From Paralithodes platypus (taxonomy: Eukaryota; Arthropoda; Malacostraca; Decapoda; Lithodidae), in the NCBI GenBank assembly GCA_032716605.1, contig CM064502.1, forward strand, positions 41,328,507-41,392,506: 64,000 bases of DNA, written 5' to 3'. This document shows, piece by piece, positions 32,623 to 43,077 of the stretch. A program made the translations under genes and the position numbers. Below the pieces are notes generated by a model. It searched no databases. It was not told the DNA's origin and saw only the letters and a list, made by a program, of their open reading frames with translations. Positions within the stretch are counted from its first letter, which is position 1. Each line of letters opens with the position of its first letter.

Positions 32623-32649
32623 GGTGATATAGAAGCTAATCCCGGTCCT
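32623..32649 (+). other. 2A-like ribosome-skipping motif in the LINE ORF
   Basis: The frame reads FLLLSGDIEANPGPRRQP. GDIEANPGP fits the 2A consensus D(V/I)ExNPGP, in which the ribosome fails to make the Gly-Pro bond and releases the upstream peptide. 2A-like motifs at the start of non-LTR retrotransposon ORFs are known. The hydrophobic leucine run before it is also typical. No ATG is seen directly upstream (stop in frame near 32596). Confidence 0.75.
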
Positions 32650-32703
32650 CGCAGACAACCTGTGACAAATTGTTGTGTCTTTTATTCCAATATTTGTTGT
32701 CTC

Positions 32704-32704
<1 letters not shown>

Positions 32705-32737
<33 letters not shown>

Positions 32738-33348
32738 TTTATTCAGTTAGCAATTTACAGAGTTGGTTCCACATAGTATGTTACAAATATGACATGTGAG
32801 GTGTGGTGGAGTGGTCTTGCCACTGGCCTGGTAATCCAAAGGTCCCGGGTTCAAATCCCGATGTATCAATGGGAAGATATTATTGGGATGGAATTTGTGC
32901 TGTACCTGGTATCAGTGCATTACCACAAGCCCACCGAAACGTCAATAAAATACCCTCATTGTTCCCTGATTAAATAGCACTGTATGAATATTCCCATATT
33001 CAAAATATGCTATAGGGGTGCAATGCCTGGTGAACAGGTGGCGTTGTGTGTGTGTGTGTGTAAGTGTGAGAGTCCGAGTGTAGGGGGTGAGACAGTGAAG
33101 CACGGGAACGAGGTGGCTTCAGAGATGGGGTCGTTTCGGGCCATGAGTGAGCACCGTGCCTCATGTGAAGGCAAGATGGCAGGTGCTCGTTGTACTCTAC
33201 GTGCTTCACATGTCTCACTCCCTAGACTGGAACAAGACCTCACGGGCTTCACTGTTCATTGTAAAGCGGTGAATGTTAAGGCTCTCAGACTATGCCCGAG
33301 AGGAAGTAAGTTGGAATATAGAAAAAAAAAAAAAAAAAAAAAAAAAAA
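32705..33348 (+). mobile_element. SINE block: (AAT)n, tRNA-like head, poly(A) tail
   Basis: Starts with an AAT microsatellite (32707-32735). GTGGTGGAGTGGTCTTGCC and, 45 bp on, GGTCCCGGGTTCAAATCCCG look like tRNA A and B boxes. A GT tract is at 33043-33060, and A28 at about 33321-33348. It interrupts the LINE frame at FYSNICCLY. The stretch 33025-33320 may be a second retroposon. Frames of 60-130 codons here have no known motif. Confidence 0.55.
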
Positions 33349-33359
33349 TTTACCAGCTT

Positions 33360-34104
33360 TGCATAATTCCAACTAAGGATAGCCCAATAAGGCCGTTAGG
33401 CGTATTTCCATTGGTGTCCTTGTGGGAATAAGAGCATCAAGGACCTTATGTTGGCATCTGTTGATTATGATATTGTCTTTTGTTCTGAAATACGTCTCTG
33501 GTTATAGAGATAATTCTGAGCTTCTTATATACAACTTCAGTAAACCAGTTCTTATTTCGGGTGATTCTATTCCTTGTGCTCGTGGAATGAGCTTGTATAA
33601 TTATTAGATCTGAGTATATTGCTCAGCGATTAACTAAGCATATTTCTATATGCCATGAGATGCAGTTAGTTAAAGTTTCCAACAAGTATCGTAATCATTA
33701 CAATTTTAGCCTGTACAGAAATCCTGATGTTAACAATGACATACCTGTATATGACTGCCTCATAACAGCCATGGCTTCAATACAGTCTGTAGATGCCAAA
33801 TTATCCTTTATTTTTGTTGGTGATATCAATGCACATAATCAAGAGTGGTTAAACTCGGCCTCTCCAACTAATAGAAGTGGTCTTGCTGCCTTGGATTTTG
33901 CAAACTTATCTGGTTGTGAACAGCTAATCCAAGGACCTACTCATATCTCTGGAAATTGTCTTGATCTAGTACTAACAGATATACCTGGCATTGTGGAAAC
34001 TTTCGTTCTTGTACCTGTTGGCACTTCTGACTACAATGCCATCATGTGTAAAATCAATCTTGATTTTTCTCTTCCTGATATTACTCTCTCGCATAAAGTC
34101 TACC
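33360..34104 (+). pseudogene. LINE endonuclease domain (decayed)
   Basis: AP-like endonuclease. Blocks: SVDYDIVFCSEI (catalytic Glu), NFSLYRNPDV, AKLSFIFVGDINAHNQEWL (catalytic Asp), then ANLSGCEQLIQGPTHISGN, CLDLVLTDIPGIV, and VGTSDYNAIMCKI where the expected SDH has become SDY. The His at this position is a core catalytic residue, so the enzyme would be dead even without the frameshifts. The frame ends at the TTAA insertion. Confidence 0.85.
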
Positions 34105-34108
34105 TTAA

Positions 34109-34792
34109 CCCACTGGACTCCAGCGCCGCAGCGTATGCGTCGGTAATGTATGTAACGCTAAACCCCAGCGCCGCATACGTTACGTCCGCTACTTCGAAAT
34201 GATTTACTCTTGTCCTATGGTAGCTAGAGGGGTGAGGATGGTATGGGAAACTACCTTATGATGTTGCCGAACAGTGACTGATCCCACCGCCACTTCTGTG
34301 CTTATTTATTCTTATCCTATGGTAGGTAGAGGGTTCAAATTCATATGGGATATACCTTATGATGTTGCCCAACAGTGGCAATACTTATCAATTGGCAATA
34401 CCCAAGTCCCGCCGCGGTGGGGAGTGGGGAGAGAGAACACGGGAGTGGAAGGACTGGGCGGCCTCCCACCTCCCTCCCGGCCAGTTACCTTGTTTACCTC
34501 GTCGCCTCGCTATGTTTATCGCTCCCCTAACGCTTCCCATAACATAGTTGACTCCCCACCAAGTGGGGAATAGGAGGAGGAGGGCGGGAAGCTTGAAGGC
34601 TGCCCGGCATCAGCTGATTGCTGAGGGTGCCCCCACCCCCATAGGACCCCCAAATGACCGAGGTGAGTGTTTTTTGTGTGTGTTATTCTTCATTTGCTCA
34701 CCTATTTAAGCTATTTAAACAAACAAAAAAGAAGGGCAAATCCGCTGGTCTCTCGATGTACATTTATTCTAAATTAGCTGGGGTTCAGTGGG
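34109..34792. mobile_element. 684-bp non-autonomous piggyBac-like element
   Basis: TTAA at 34105-34108 and 34793-34796. Tips CCCACTGGACTCCAGCGCC and GCTGGGGTTCAGTGGG form an inverted repeat with two mismatches over 16 bp. It splits the LINE between KVYL and KS.VNWDN, which join in frame when it is removed with one TTAA. Inside, a unit of about 115 bp (CTATGGTAG.TAGAGGG ... CCTTATGATGTTGCC.AACAGTG) is duplicated at 34215 and 34316. Frames of 62-99 codons inside have no motif. Confidence 0.88.
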
Positions 34793-34796
34793 TTAA

Positions 34797-36590
34797 ATCC
34801 TGAGTTAACTGGGACAACGTTTGTAATGATGTTTGTAATATTAAGTGGAATCTCATACTAAGATCCCATGACCCTGCTTCAGCTCTCAACAATTCTCTTC
34901 TTGGTATTCTTTGCAAAAAAGTTCCATCGAAAACAATTAAGTCTCGTATCAGGGATAAAACATGGTTTAATGCAAGCGTGCATTTGATCAGGCTGCATAT
35001 TATCGTCTATGGAGGCGTAATCAAACCCCTTGCATTGGGAAAACTATGTTGATCTAAGGACAGTTGCATAGAGAGTTTATGCTGTTGCTGAGAGGGAGTA
35101 TAACTCCCATCTACAGGATGTTCTGGCAGGAGCTACACAGCCTCATATATGGTGGTCCGCTTTGGAGTCCTCTTTATTTGGAATATATTCCTCCATGCCT
35201 CTTCTTTGTGATTCTGATGGCTGCATCTCTTTTGATCCATTATCGAAGGCCAATATACTATCTAATATTTGAATTAATAAGCAGAGTAATCAGGAATTGT
35301 CTTTGCCATTGACATGTTTCCCTAGACCCAACCTCAATTCAATGGCATTGAAATCAGCTGAACTGAAAAGGTATTTGCTGGACCTTGATACCTATGGTGG
35401 CACAGACCCGAATGAGTTTTTTTCCTTCGCTTCTTTAAAAATGTTACAATTGTCTTGGCACCTAAATTGGCCGTGTTGTTTAGGTTGCTTTTAAAATCAG
35501 GTAGTTTTTCTCTTTGCAGGCGTAAGGCTAGTATCACTCTTATTCCAAAGGGAAATACTGCCTCATCATCTCCAAATGACTATCGCCCTATCTCCATTAC
35601 AACTATCTTATCCAAGCTCTTTGAAAGGCTTTTGTCCAGGCACCTTTCCTCTTATTGCAATAGTCAAAATTTGATACCAAACTCAGTTTGGTTTTCGTAA
35701 GGGACTGGGTACATGTGATGCGCTTCTGACACTCACCCATGACCTGCAATCTTCATTGGACCAGGGGCATGAAATTCGGGTTGTGGCTATTGACTTTAGT
35801 CACGATTTTGACTTAGTCAACCATAAAGCACTTGAGTATAAGCTACGACTCATCAGTATTGGTGGCAATATTTGTTAGGATCTTTGGAGATTTTTTGCGA
35901 ATAGATCTCAGTCTGTGGTCATTGATGGGTGTCGTTCCCTTTCTGTTCCTGTGGTTTCTAGTGTTCCACAAGGCAGTGTCCTTGAGGCTTTGCTTTTTAT
36001 TATTTTTACTGCTGACCTGAGCTCCGAGTTTGAAAATAAAATAGTCTCCTATGCCGATGATACTACTTTATATGCGTCAATTGTATCACCAATTGACCAA
36101 CACAAGTTTGCTAATGCTCTGAATAGAGATTTAGCCAAAATTACATCATGGTGTCAACTTTGGGGTATGAAACTTAATGCTAGTAAAACACACTCCATTA
36201 TCATCAGTAGATCTCTTACCTTGGATCCTCCCCATCCCTATCTACAAGTTTCTGGCGAGCAAATTGAGAATGTGGATACTCTGCGTTTGGTGGGAGTTAC
36301 TCTGGATCCCAAACTTACTTTTGTAAAGCATATTCGTTCTTTCTCCTCTTCCATTTCCCAGAAAATTGGTCTGCATCGCAAGTGTTATAAAACATTTGCT
36401 AGGGACGCCACAGTTATCAAGTCTTTTTATTTTTTTATTTTGCCACACTCCAATTATTGCTCACCTATCTGGTTGTCAGCAGCAGACTGCCACCTCAAGT
36501 TGCTTGACAGGTCCCTACAGTTCAAAAACAAATCCATTGTGTTTCCACCTGATGACATCAATGTTACTCTAGTTATGGCCAGTGGTTGAC
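34797..36590 (+). pseudogene. LINE reverse transcriptase region (decayed)
   Basis: Order of blocks: VNWDNV linker, RKASITLIPKGNTASSSPND and YRPISITTILSKLFERLL (35520-35630), motif A AIDFSHDFDLVNHKAL (35790-35835, catalytic Asp kept), SSVPQGSVLEALLFIIF (35960), SYADDTTLYAS (36047-36080, catalytic DD kept), LWGMKLNASKTHSIIIS, LVGVTLDPKLTFVKHI, and LPHSNYCSPIWLSAA. Several frameshifts (for example near 35695 and 35880) and stops make it a pseudogene. The end is about 36590 without a clear tail. Confidence 0.85.
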
Positions 36591-36600
36591 GAGGCAGAAA

Positions 36601-37067
36601 AGGAATGTCTGATTTATTTTGATCTCCTTTTGTTGATGTTAAATCTTATTTTCTATTATACCTTCACTATATTATTGCTTATTGTCTAGCGGCAATTACA
36701 GTACCAGTAATTTATTTAAGACTACATTAATGGAAAGAGAACGTACAGGGCGAAACTTATTAATTTACTAACAAATGTTCACTAATTTTAAAGCAAATTA
36801 ATTTATACTTTTAAAACAAAGGATTGATAGGGTCTTGTGTAATGAGTATTGTTTTGAGTGAAAGGTCCTTTGGTCGACTGGGTAGGTCGGGCAATGAACA
36901 AAATATGCGGGCTATGTTAATTAAGGTTTTATTGATACATACAATAATGAATGCAATTAAATACACAAACATAAATTACCTTAAGTGCACTCAGAACACC
37001 TGTCTAAACTGGAGGCAATTCAGAAGCTTAGATTGCCGCCAGTAGATGCTGCCTTCCTGTTAGCCAA

Positions 37068-37068
<1 letters not shown>
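36601..37068. other. AT-rich stretch with no gene
   Basis: Nothing recognised between the LINE end and the TA array. Confidence 0.45.

Positions 37069-37140
<72 letters not shown>
37069..37140 (+). repeat. TA microsatellite, 36 units
   Basis: Pure TA array directly attached to the tRNA-like sequence that follows; in the minus orientation it forms the 3' tail of that SINE. Confidence 0.97.
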
Positions 37141-37142
<2 letters not shown>

Positions 37143-37208
37143 CGGGACTCGAACCACCGACAGTCAGACCGATTGTCTATGTTTTAACCAACTCTACCAC
37201 GGCGTGAT
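37141..37208 (-). mobile_element. tRNA-derived SINE head with (TA)n tail
   Basis: Minus strand: CGCCGTGGTAGAGTTGGTTA (A box region), then GTCGGTGGTTCGAGTCCCGC (B box), then the TA array. The acceptor stem is not convincing, so I call it SINE-like. Confidence 0.55.
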
Positions 37209-37499
37209 AAAGGTTACTTAACCTTTTCCTATTCATAATAAGGAGAAGGGGAATCTTGCTTTGAGAATGTATGTCAATTACCTTACAATTAGTAGGATCC
37301 ATATTCCAGGATACCAAACAGTGATTTTTACAAGTACCCCCACACATCTCTGGTCGAAATTGATTTCATATAGTTCTAACCCAACCAAGCACGAGATTCA
37401 CAAGCATTAACTATATCTCATAAATACTTGTGAGATACGAAATGTGTTTATACTCTCCGCTGAGAGTGTATACACATTTAGTAACTCTCCTGTATGTGT

Positions 37500-37578
37500 G
37501 AGATATACTTAATATACAGTATATATATATACAGTATATATATATATTATATATTATATATATATATACAGTATATAT

Positions 37579-37643
<65 letters not shown>

Positions 37644-37725
37644 CTGTATATATATATATATAATATATACTGTATATTATATAATATATATATATATATA
37701 TATATATCAATATATACATATACTG

Positions 37726-37757
<32 letters not shown>

Positions 37758-37795
37758 CTGTATATACAGTATATACTGTATATACAGTATATTTG
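37500..37795. repeat. Complex TA/TATACTGTATATACAG repeat
   Basis: About 300 bp of TA interspersed with CTGTATATACAG palindromes. Long frames of Tyr-Ile are artefacts. Confidence 0.95.
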
Positions 37796-37999
37796 TTTTT
37801 CTTTTTTCTTTTTCTTTCTTGATGCATACAAGGTTAATTAAAGGAAGTAGCAGTTTCACCATTCAAATATTTTATTACTCAGAGATTCTATATTTCTGAT
37901 TAATTTTCGTTGGGGTTCAGTAAGCAGGTGGATAAGGTTAGCAAAGTGCATGGTAATTCGACGTTTCGCTAGTTTTCTAGCATCTTCAAGGAATTATTA

Positions 38000-38002
<3 letters not shown>

Positions 38003-38034
<32 letters not shown>

Positions 38035-38895
38035 GAACTTGAAGGTGGGGGGATAGACAGGTTGGGGAGGTGAGAGGTCTCTAAGGATTAGAGAGAAGTA
38101 AAGATGGAAATGTAGAGCAAAGTCGAAGAGTAAAAGGTGGAGGGCCTTCCTCCTTGCAATTGTTTGGTAATAGTTAGATGTGATAAGTAAGAGTAGTTGA
38201 AGAGCAGCAGTGCCAGGTGGTGCAGGTGGTGTGGAAAGGCCGTTGATGTTGGTGAAGGTGGGAGATGTCGTTGTTTATGAAGCGGATGGTGAAGCTGAAG
38301 ATTCATGGTGGATTTCTAGTTATTTCTATTCAGCTTTTTTTTTGTAATATTCTTAAACTTCAATAAGCATGCTCTCCCCTCCGGTGTTAGTCTCGACTCA
38401 TGTAGCCAGGTAGAGGGGTATTTTTGTCTCATTACAGCTAGAGTACAAGTTTCAAGATCTTCTACAAAACTTACAAATTCTTCATCTGACGCATTAGCAA
38501 AGTTTGGGGGATAATCTGGCTTCTTCTCCCTCACAACTTGTGGTGTTAGAACAGGAGGGAGAGGAGTTGTTCTTCAGCATCCAGTAGCTCGACATCCACC
38601 TCTTCTTCCTCGGAGTCTTCTTCATCCGATTCTTCTTGATGAGTTTCGAGGTCTTCTGGTGGTATCGAAGCTTGTGCTTGTGCCCGGTCCTCCGTTGGTT
38701 GTTCTGGCTCCTTCCGTTGTATGCTCAGGGGTCGTGGGAGCAGGAGTTGTGGCCTCATGGTGTTCTTCGGCTTTGGTGTTTTCTTCTTAGGTGGTTGTGT
38801 ATCATCCAGAAGATCCGGAGGGATGACAATGGGTGGAAGACCGTTTGCCTTGAGGAGAGCTGGAAGAATTGTGGAAAGTAGGCTATTATTCTTTT
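38003..38895 (-). mobile_element. Retroposed cDNA insert with poly(A) and 6-bp target duplication
   Basis: TTACAT occurs at 37997-38002 and 38896-38901; the matching empty site is in the inverted Penelope copy (GTAATTTTGAATAATGTAAT, plus strand near 40495). The insert ends in about 28 As on the minus strand (T run 38002-38030). This is the signature of LINE-mediated retroposition of an RNA of about 860 nt. No LINE or SINE motif is seen in it, so a processed pseudogene is possible. Confidence 0.8.
38316..38895 (-). pseudogene. Unrecognised acidic protein in the retroposed insert
   Basis: The minus strand encodes about 190 residues in two overlapping frames. The first (NSLLSTILPALLKANGLPPI, proline- and lysine-rich, then EESDEEDSEEEEVDVELLD) stops at 38546. 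The second (TTPLPPVLTPQVVREKKPDY, DEEFVSFVEDLETCTL, RQKYPSTWLHESRLTPEGRA, KNITKKKLNRNN) starts where the first ends and could join it by one frameshift near 38560. The layout is a short hydrophobic start, a charged acidic middle and a basic C-terminus, followed by about 285 nt of untranslated sequence and poly(A). I do not recognise it; it may be a 5'-truncated host mRNA or the ORF of an unknown retroelement. Confidence 0.45.
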
Positions 38896-39327
38896 TTACA
38901 TTATTCAATTACGGGTATATATACAGGTGAGTAGATCAGGGGGCGAGGAGGGGGCGGGTCTACTGCATGTTTGCAGGCCTTCCATTGGTAGTGGGTAGCC
39001 GCCTTGCGAGTCGCACGCTGCATCTGGTCTGTGGTTGGCTGGGGGTGGCCGAAGTTATCGTTGATTGGCTGCTAGAGATCCTTGGGATAGTCAGTTGCGC
39101 TCCGGGATGCGTGGACGCAGGAGGTGCAGGAAGGAGTTGGGGAGCGGGGGCCATGGTAGGGTAGTGGCGTTTGGCTGACGGTAATATATGTAAGTCAATT
39201 GTTTGGTTGTTTATGCTGGGGTTTAAGGCTTGAATATAAAGAGCTTCAAGTATAGAGAGTCTTCTGGGGTCATTTACTTTGTCAATTATGGAGATGTGTT
39301 TATTTAAATAATTGCGGGTGGGGGGGT

Positions 39328-39994
39328 TTAGTGGTCTTTAATAGCTCCTGCCTGAAGATGGAGAGTTAGTCGACGGGATAGACGAGTCTGAGTCATACTA
39401 ATATAGGAATGGGGCCCACAGTCCCCATTATTACAGGTGTGCTGGTATATCACATGGTCGTCATTCATCGGGCTCTTAGTCTTGGTGGAAGTAGGTCTGT
39501 TTCGGAGAACAAGGTTGGAGGTCTTGGGAGATTTATAGTAAATTATAAATTTAATTTTGTTGTCAGGGTTGGTGGGTAGGACTTGTTTATTGATTATTTC
39601 TTTCATGACGGATTCGTCGGTTTTGTAATCAAAGGACATGTAATTACGGTAAAAAATCTTGATTACGTCTGAGGGGTTGGTGTTAGGGGGATTTTGATTG
39701 TACCATTTCTCTAAGTGGTGGTTGATGGTGCTGGAGACATCAGAATTGGAGTACCCATTATTCACCAGGACTTGGGAGAGTCTTTCAAGTTCCTGGTGGA
39801 TGTCACCCCAGGTAGTGCAGTGTGAGAGGGCTCTCCTAACATAAGCAGAGATGGAAGATAGGAGGTAGCGGTGGGGTATTCACTGTCACCATTGAGGCAT
39901 TGTCCGCTGTTCGTGGGTTTGGTGTAAACTGTGGTTTTGAACCCAAGATCATTCATTGAAACAAGAAGGTCGAGGAAGGGTAATTGTCCGTTGG
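39328..39994 (-). pseudogene. Penelope-like RT C-terminus plus GIY-YIG endonuclease
   Basis: Penelope-like elements use a C-terminal GIY-YIG nuclease rather than an AP endonuclease. Visible: FLDLLVSMNDLGFKTTVYTK, then PTNSGQCLNGDSEYP at the RT end; after a frameshift near 39765, NNGYSNSDVSSTINHHLEKW (linker helix), KIKFIIYYKSPKTSNLVLRN, and the nuclease core VIYQHTCNNGDCGPHSYISM with TQTRLSRRLTLHLQAGAIKD. The Y...SYI pairing, the Arg in RLSRRL and the His are the expected conserved positions. The RT catalytic core is absent. Confidence 0.85.
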
Positions 39995-40695
39995 TGGACT
40001 GTGGGCCCCATTTCTATGTTGGTATGACTCAGACTCGTCTATCCCGTCGGCTAGCTCTCCACCTTCAGGCAGGAGCTATTAAAGACAACTACCTTTATCC
40101 GCAACGATTTAAATAAACACACCTCCATAATTGAAGCATAAAATGACCCCAGAAGACTCTCTATACATGAAGCTCTTTATATTCAAGCCTTAAACCCCAG
40201 CATAAACAACCAAACAATTGACTTACAAATATTACCGTCTGCCAAACGCCACTACCCTACCACGGCCCCCGCTCCCCAACTCCTTCCTGCACCTCCTGCG
40301 TCCATGCATCCCGGAGCAGCACAACTGACTATCCCAAGGATCTCTAGCAGCCAATCAACGATAACTTCGCCCACCCACAGCCAACCACAGACCAGATGCA
40401 GCGCGCGACTCGCAAGGCGGCTACCCACTACCAATGGCAGGCCTCCAAACACGCAGTAGCCCTGCCCCCTGATCTACTCACCTGTATATATACCCGTAAT
40501 TTTGAATAATGTAATCTTTTCTTTGAAGATGCTAGAAGACTAGCGAAACATCGAATTACAAATGCACTTTGCTAACCTTATCCACCTGCTGACTGAACCC
40601 CAACAACAATGAATCAGAAATATAGAATCTCTGAGTAATAAAATTTTGAATGCTGAAAATGCTACTTCGTTTAACCTTGTATGCATTGAAGAAAA
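39995..40695 (+). mobile_element. Second Penelope-like 3' end, inverted
   Basis: The plus strand opens with VDCGPHFYVGMTQTRLSRRL and LALHLQAGAIKDN, then a 3' untranslated region closely matching the minus-strand copy (TCTCTATACATGAAGCTCTT, CCCAGCATAAACAACCAAAC, TCCCGGAGCAGCACAACTGA) to CTTCGTTTAACCTTGTATGCAT. No frame upstream of the nuclease remains. It lacks the retroposed insert, so it shows the empty site. Confidence 0.85.
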
Positions 40696-40730
40696 TGTAT
40701 TTACCTGGCTATACTAACATATATATACCG

Positions 40731-40815
<85 letters not shown>
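40731..40815 (+). repeat. TA then GA microsatellite
   Basis: About 27 TA units followed by about 14 GA units. Confidence 0.97.
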
Positions 40816-40988
40816 GGTGTGATAGATTGGGATAAGTAGGTAGTACTGTAGGGAGGGTAGAAGGGAGGCTTGAGGCGCCCGGGTAGGGTGGAGAAAGGGA
40901 TTCACGTATTTTAGTGAAAGGTGTCAATGGGACAACACCGCTCTCGAGTGTGGTCATATAGTTTTATGGCTCTACCTCTAAAAAAAAT

Positions 40989-40989
<1 letters not shown>

Positions 40990-41047
<58 letters not shown>
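40990..41047 (+). repeat. CT microsatellite
   Basis: About 29 CT units. Confidence 0.97.
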
Positions 41048-41051
<4 letters not shown>

Positions 41052-41346
41052 CTTATATACACAGCACATGTACCAATCAAATGAGGAAACTATTTTAATA
41101 CAGCAATATGCAAGATGAATGTAAGCCATATTGGTTGTTATTTAGGTAGGTTCTGGTCATGTGATTAGTAACATAGGCCCATGTTGCATTATGAGTATTC
41201 TTCATATGATTGTTTTGCTTCAAATCGGCCACAAACACTCAACTTAACCCGGTTTCAATATATACATTATTATGTATGTTTGTCCCCTGTGTATATTCAG
41301 CTGACCTAGACATTTATTTCCATGGATATAGTATATGACCGGTGTT

Positions 41347-41369
41347 TCTCTCTCTCTCTCTGTCTCTCG

Positions 41370-41405
<36 letters not shown>

Positions 41406-41470
41406 AACTTTCCCTCTGACACACACCTCCTCCATAGAGTACCTTACCTCCCCCCCCCCCCCCCCCCCTC
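41347..41470 (+). repeat. CT, CA and C-run low-complexity block
   Basis: CT array 41347-41389, CA 41390-41406, and a run of about 18 Cs at 41451-41468. Confidence 0.95.
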
Positions 41471-41484
41471 CTACTCTACCTCCT

Positions 41485-41880
41485 CCCCGAAACGTTATAG
41501 ACTGCATCACCGTTGATTTATTTAAACTCCGCCTAGACAAATATCTCTCATTAAACCCGCGACTGACTGCGTTTGTAAATGAATAACTTTATTTTATCCC
41601 CCCCTCAGTTACTAACCCATCTGTCCTCTACTAACTCCCTAATCCTGCCACGGACATTAGTTCCAGGGCAGTAATTCCCTTTCCAATGTTCCCTTACCCA
41701 CTCTAAACCACTGTTTGGACACTTGATCCTCAGTGTTTTGGAGGACAAGCAACCTAGAAGGGTTACTATACCTGTTGTTGCTTGATTTCCTTTGTACTCC
41801 TTTGTACTCTCCCTCCCCTTTTCTAACTCCTACCCCCCCCCTCCCTATCACCCCTAACCTCACACCCTACTAAATATTAT
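41485..41880 (+). mobile_element. LINE 3'-end remnant (tentative)
   Basis: The frame reads RNVIDCITVDLFKLRLDKYL then SLNPRLTAFVNE and stops at 41583. This resembles the last segment of LINE ORF2 proteins (a short FKxRLDKxL helix before the end). About 300 bp of 3' untranslated-like sequence follows. No RT motif remains. Confidence 0.4.
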
Positions 41881-42104
41881 ATTTATTAATATTATGTTTG
41901 TTAATTTCATTAATCGAGTTTAGGAGTAAAGTTGGTTGGTGGAGAGAAAATAATAATTACTACATGGGCATGTAAACTTGTCCTCTGGTCATATTCAGCT
42001 AACTAGGCCCTCAATACTCACTGTTGTAATGAAGAAATTGAAGTATCCCTCATATGATTGCAATATATTTGTAGTATTATAATTGCATTATAACTTCGGT
42101 AGTT
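41881..42104. other. No gene recognised
   Basis: AT-rich spacer. Confidence 0.4.
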
Positions 42105-42479
42105 GTTGTTGTTGTTGTTGTTGCTGTTCCCCAGCCTGTCTGGCCGAACAGCCCCAAGGCCCCGAACAAGGCCAAGGCCATAACCGAGTGCCCCCAAAGA
42201 ACCCTCCATGCCTACCATAAAAAAAGCCTGGATGACCGAAGCCAGTCACAGGCGAGGAGCCGAGGAGGGCGCAGAAACACCCAGGATACCGAAGCCCCAC
42301 CCAAGAACCTTGTGCTCCTCAGCAATTATGAAGGGAAAACTGAGGGACAAAGGAGAAATGTGACGCTTTGGCTCCCAGTCTGCTAACCTCTATGGTTGGC
42401 AGTAGGGAAGAGACGCCATCACTTGAGATCTAGAAAATATATAAGTAAAAGGAACAATCAGTGTAAGCTATGGGTATGG
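42105..42479 (-). mobile_element. (AAC)n-tailed retroposon, truncated copy
   Basis: Matches 4955-5330: tail side GTTGTTGTTGCTGTTCCCC, GAACAGCCCCAAGGCCCCGA, GAGATCTAGAAAATATATAA and AGCTATGGGTATGGC. It stops there and is fused to a half family II MITE. Truncation is at the 5' side in the tail-based orientation. Confidence 0.75.
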
Positions 42480-42617
42480 CTATATTTGTACATTTTTCAA
42501 TAGAAAAATTTCTTCGGCGAAGCCGAATTTCTCCATACAATGCTGGCTCGCTATCGCTCGCCAGGAAGAAATCGACACTTGGACAGGGATAAACGTCTTA
42601 AAACAGTTGGCTGAATG
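42480..42617. mobile_element. Half copy of MITE family II
   Basis: TTTGTACATTTTTCAATAGA, TTCTTCGGCGAAGCCGAA, GGCTCGCTATCGCTCGCC and AAACAGTTGGCTGAATG equal the right half of the family. Neither end has TTAA. Confidence 0.78.
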
Positions 42618-43077
42618 TAATCGTTGTATTCAGCTAACTATGACCTCAATAACAATTGATGAAATTAAGAATATGAGCTGTCTCCTCATATGGTTGTACT
42701 AGTTTTGTAGTGCTATTATATGCAATCAGTCAATTAGTAATTCAGTCACGACTCACGACTCACGCTCTTTTTGTTCAGCTAATAATCATGAGCTTCATAT
42801 AAACAGCACATTCACCAATTAATTTAGGAAACTATAATAAGGCATCTGAATAATGCCTACCTAATTTATAAACACAAATATGAATGTAATCAGATGACGA
42901 TGCTGTTGTGTCAGTGGAATAATGCTTCTTTGAGCAGTATGTATCGTTTTACCAGTGGTTGTCCCCTCACAGATTGGGGGGCGCTGCTCAATTAACTCGC
43001 CCCTCGGGGCAAAAATCAAATATCTCTCGCTCTCTCTTTCATATACAATATACATATATCACTTTCCTTCTCAATAT
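42618..43077. other. No gene recognised
   Basis: AT-rich, including an imperfect tandem ACGACTCACGACTCACG at about 42747. Confidence 0.4.

Larger units (their letters stand above)
32560..36600 (+). mobile_element. LINE with 2A-like motif, interrupted by a SINE block and a MITE
   Basis: Plus-strand ORF2 pieces in order: 2A-like start (32599-32700), endonuclease (33360-34104), RT and C-terminal region (34797-36590). Two insertions separate the pieces: a tRNA-SINE/poly(A) block at 32705-33348 and a TTAA-flanked element at 34109-34792. Frameshifts and stops show decay. Blocks FVGDINAHNQEWL and GCEQLIQGPTHISGNCLDL are typical of a LINE group common in crustacean and fish genomes, usually annotated as Jockey-like. 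Confidence 0.85.
37819..39994 (-). mobile_element. Penelope-like element, 3' half, carrying a retroposed insert
   Basis: Minus orientation, starting at the last part of the RT (GQLPFLDLLVSMNDLGFKTT), then the GIY-YIG region, then a long 3' untranslated region interrupted by 38003-38895 and ending with ACTGCTACTTCC and CCTTGTATGCAT. The upstream RT is missing because at about 39994 the sequence flips into a second copy in opposite orientation. Confidence 0.82.

Noticed and set aside
33000..33376. Frames of 72-130 codons in the SINE block
   Set aside because: Different frames on both strands are open through GT and A-rich sequence, none with motifs; they lie in a retroposed block.
34274..34573. 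Small ORFs inside the 684-bp TTAA element as a transposase
   Set aside because: Too short and without any DDD motif; the element is non-autonomous.
37411..37827. 138-codon Tyr-Ile-rich minus-strand frame
   Set aside because: Translation of a TA repeat.
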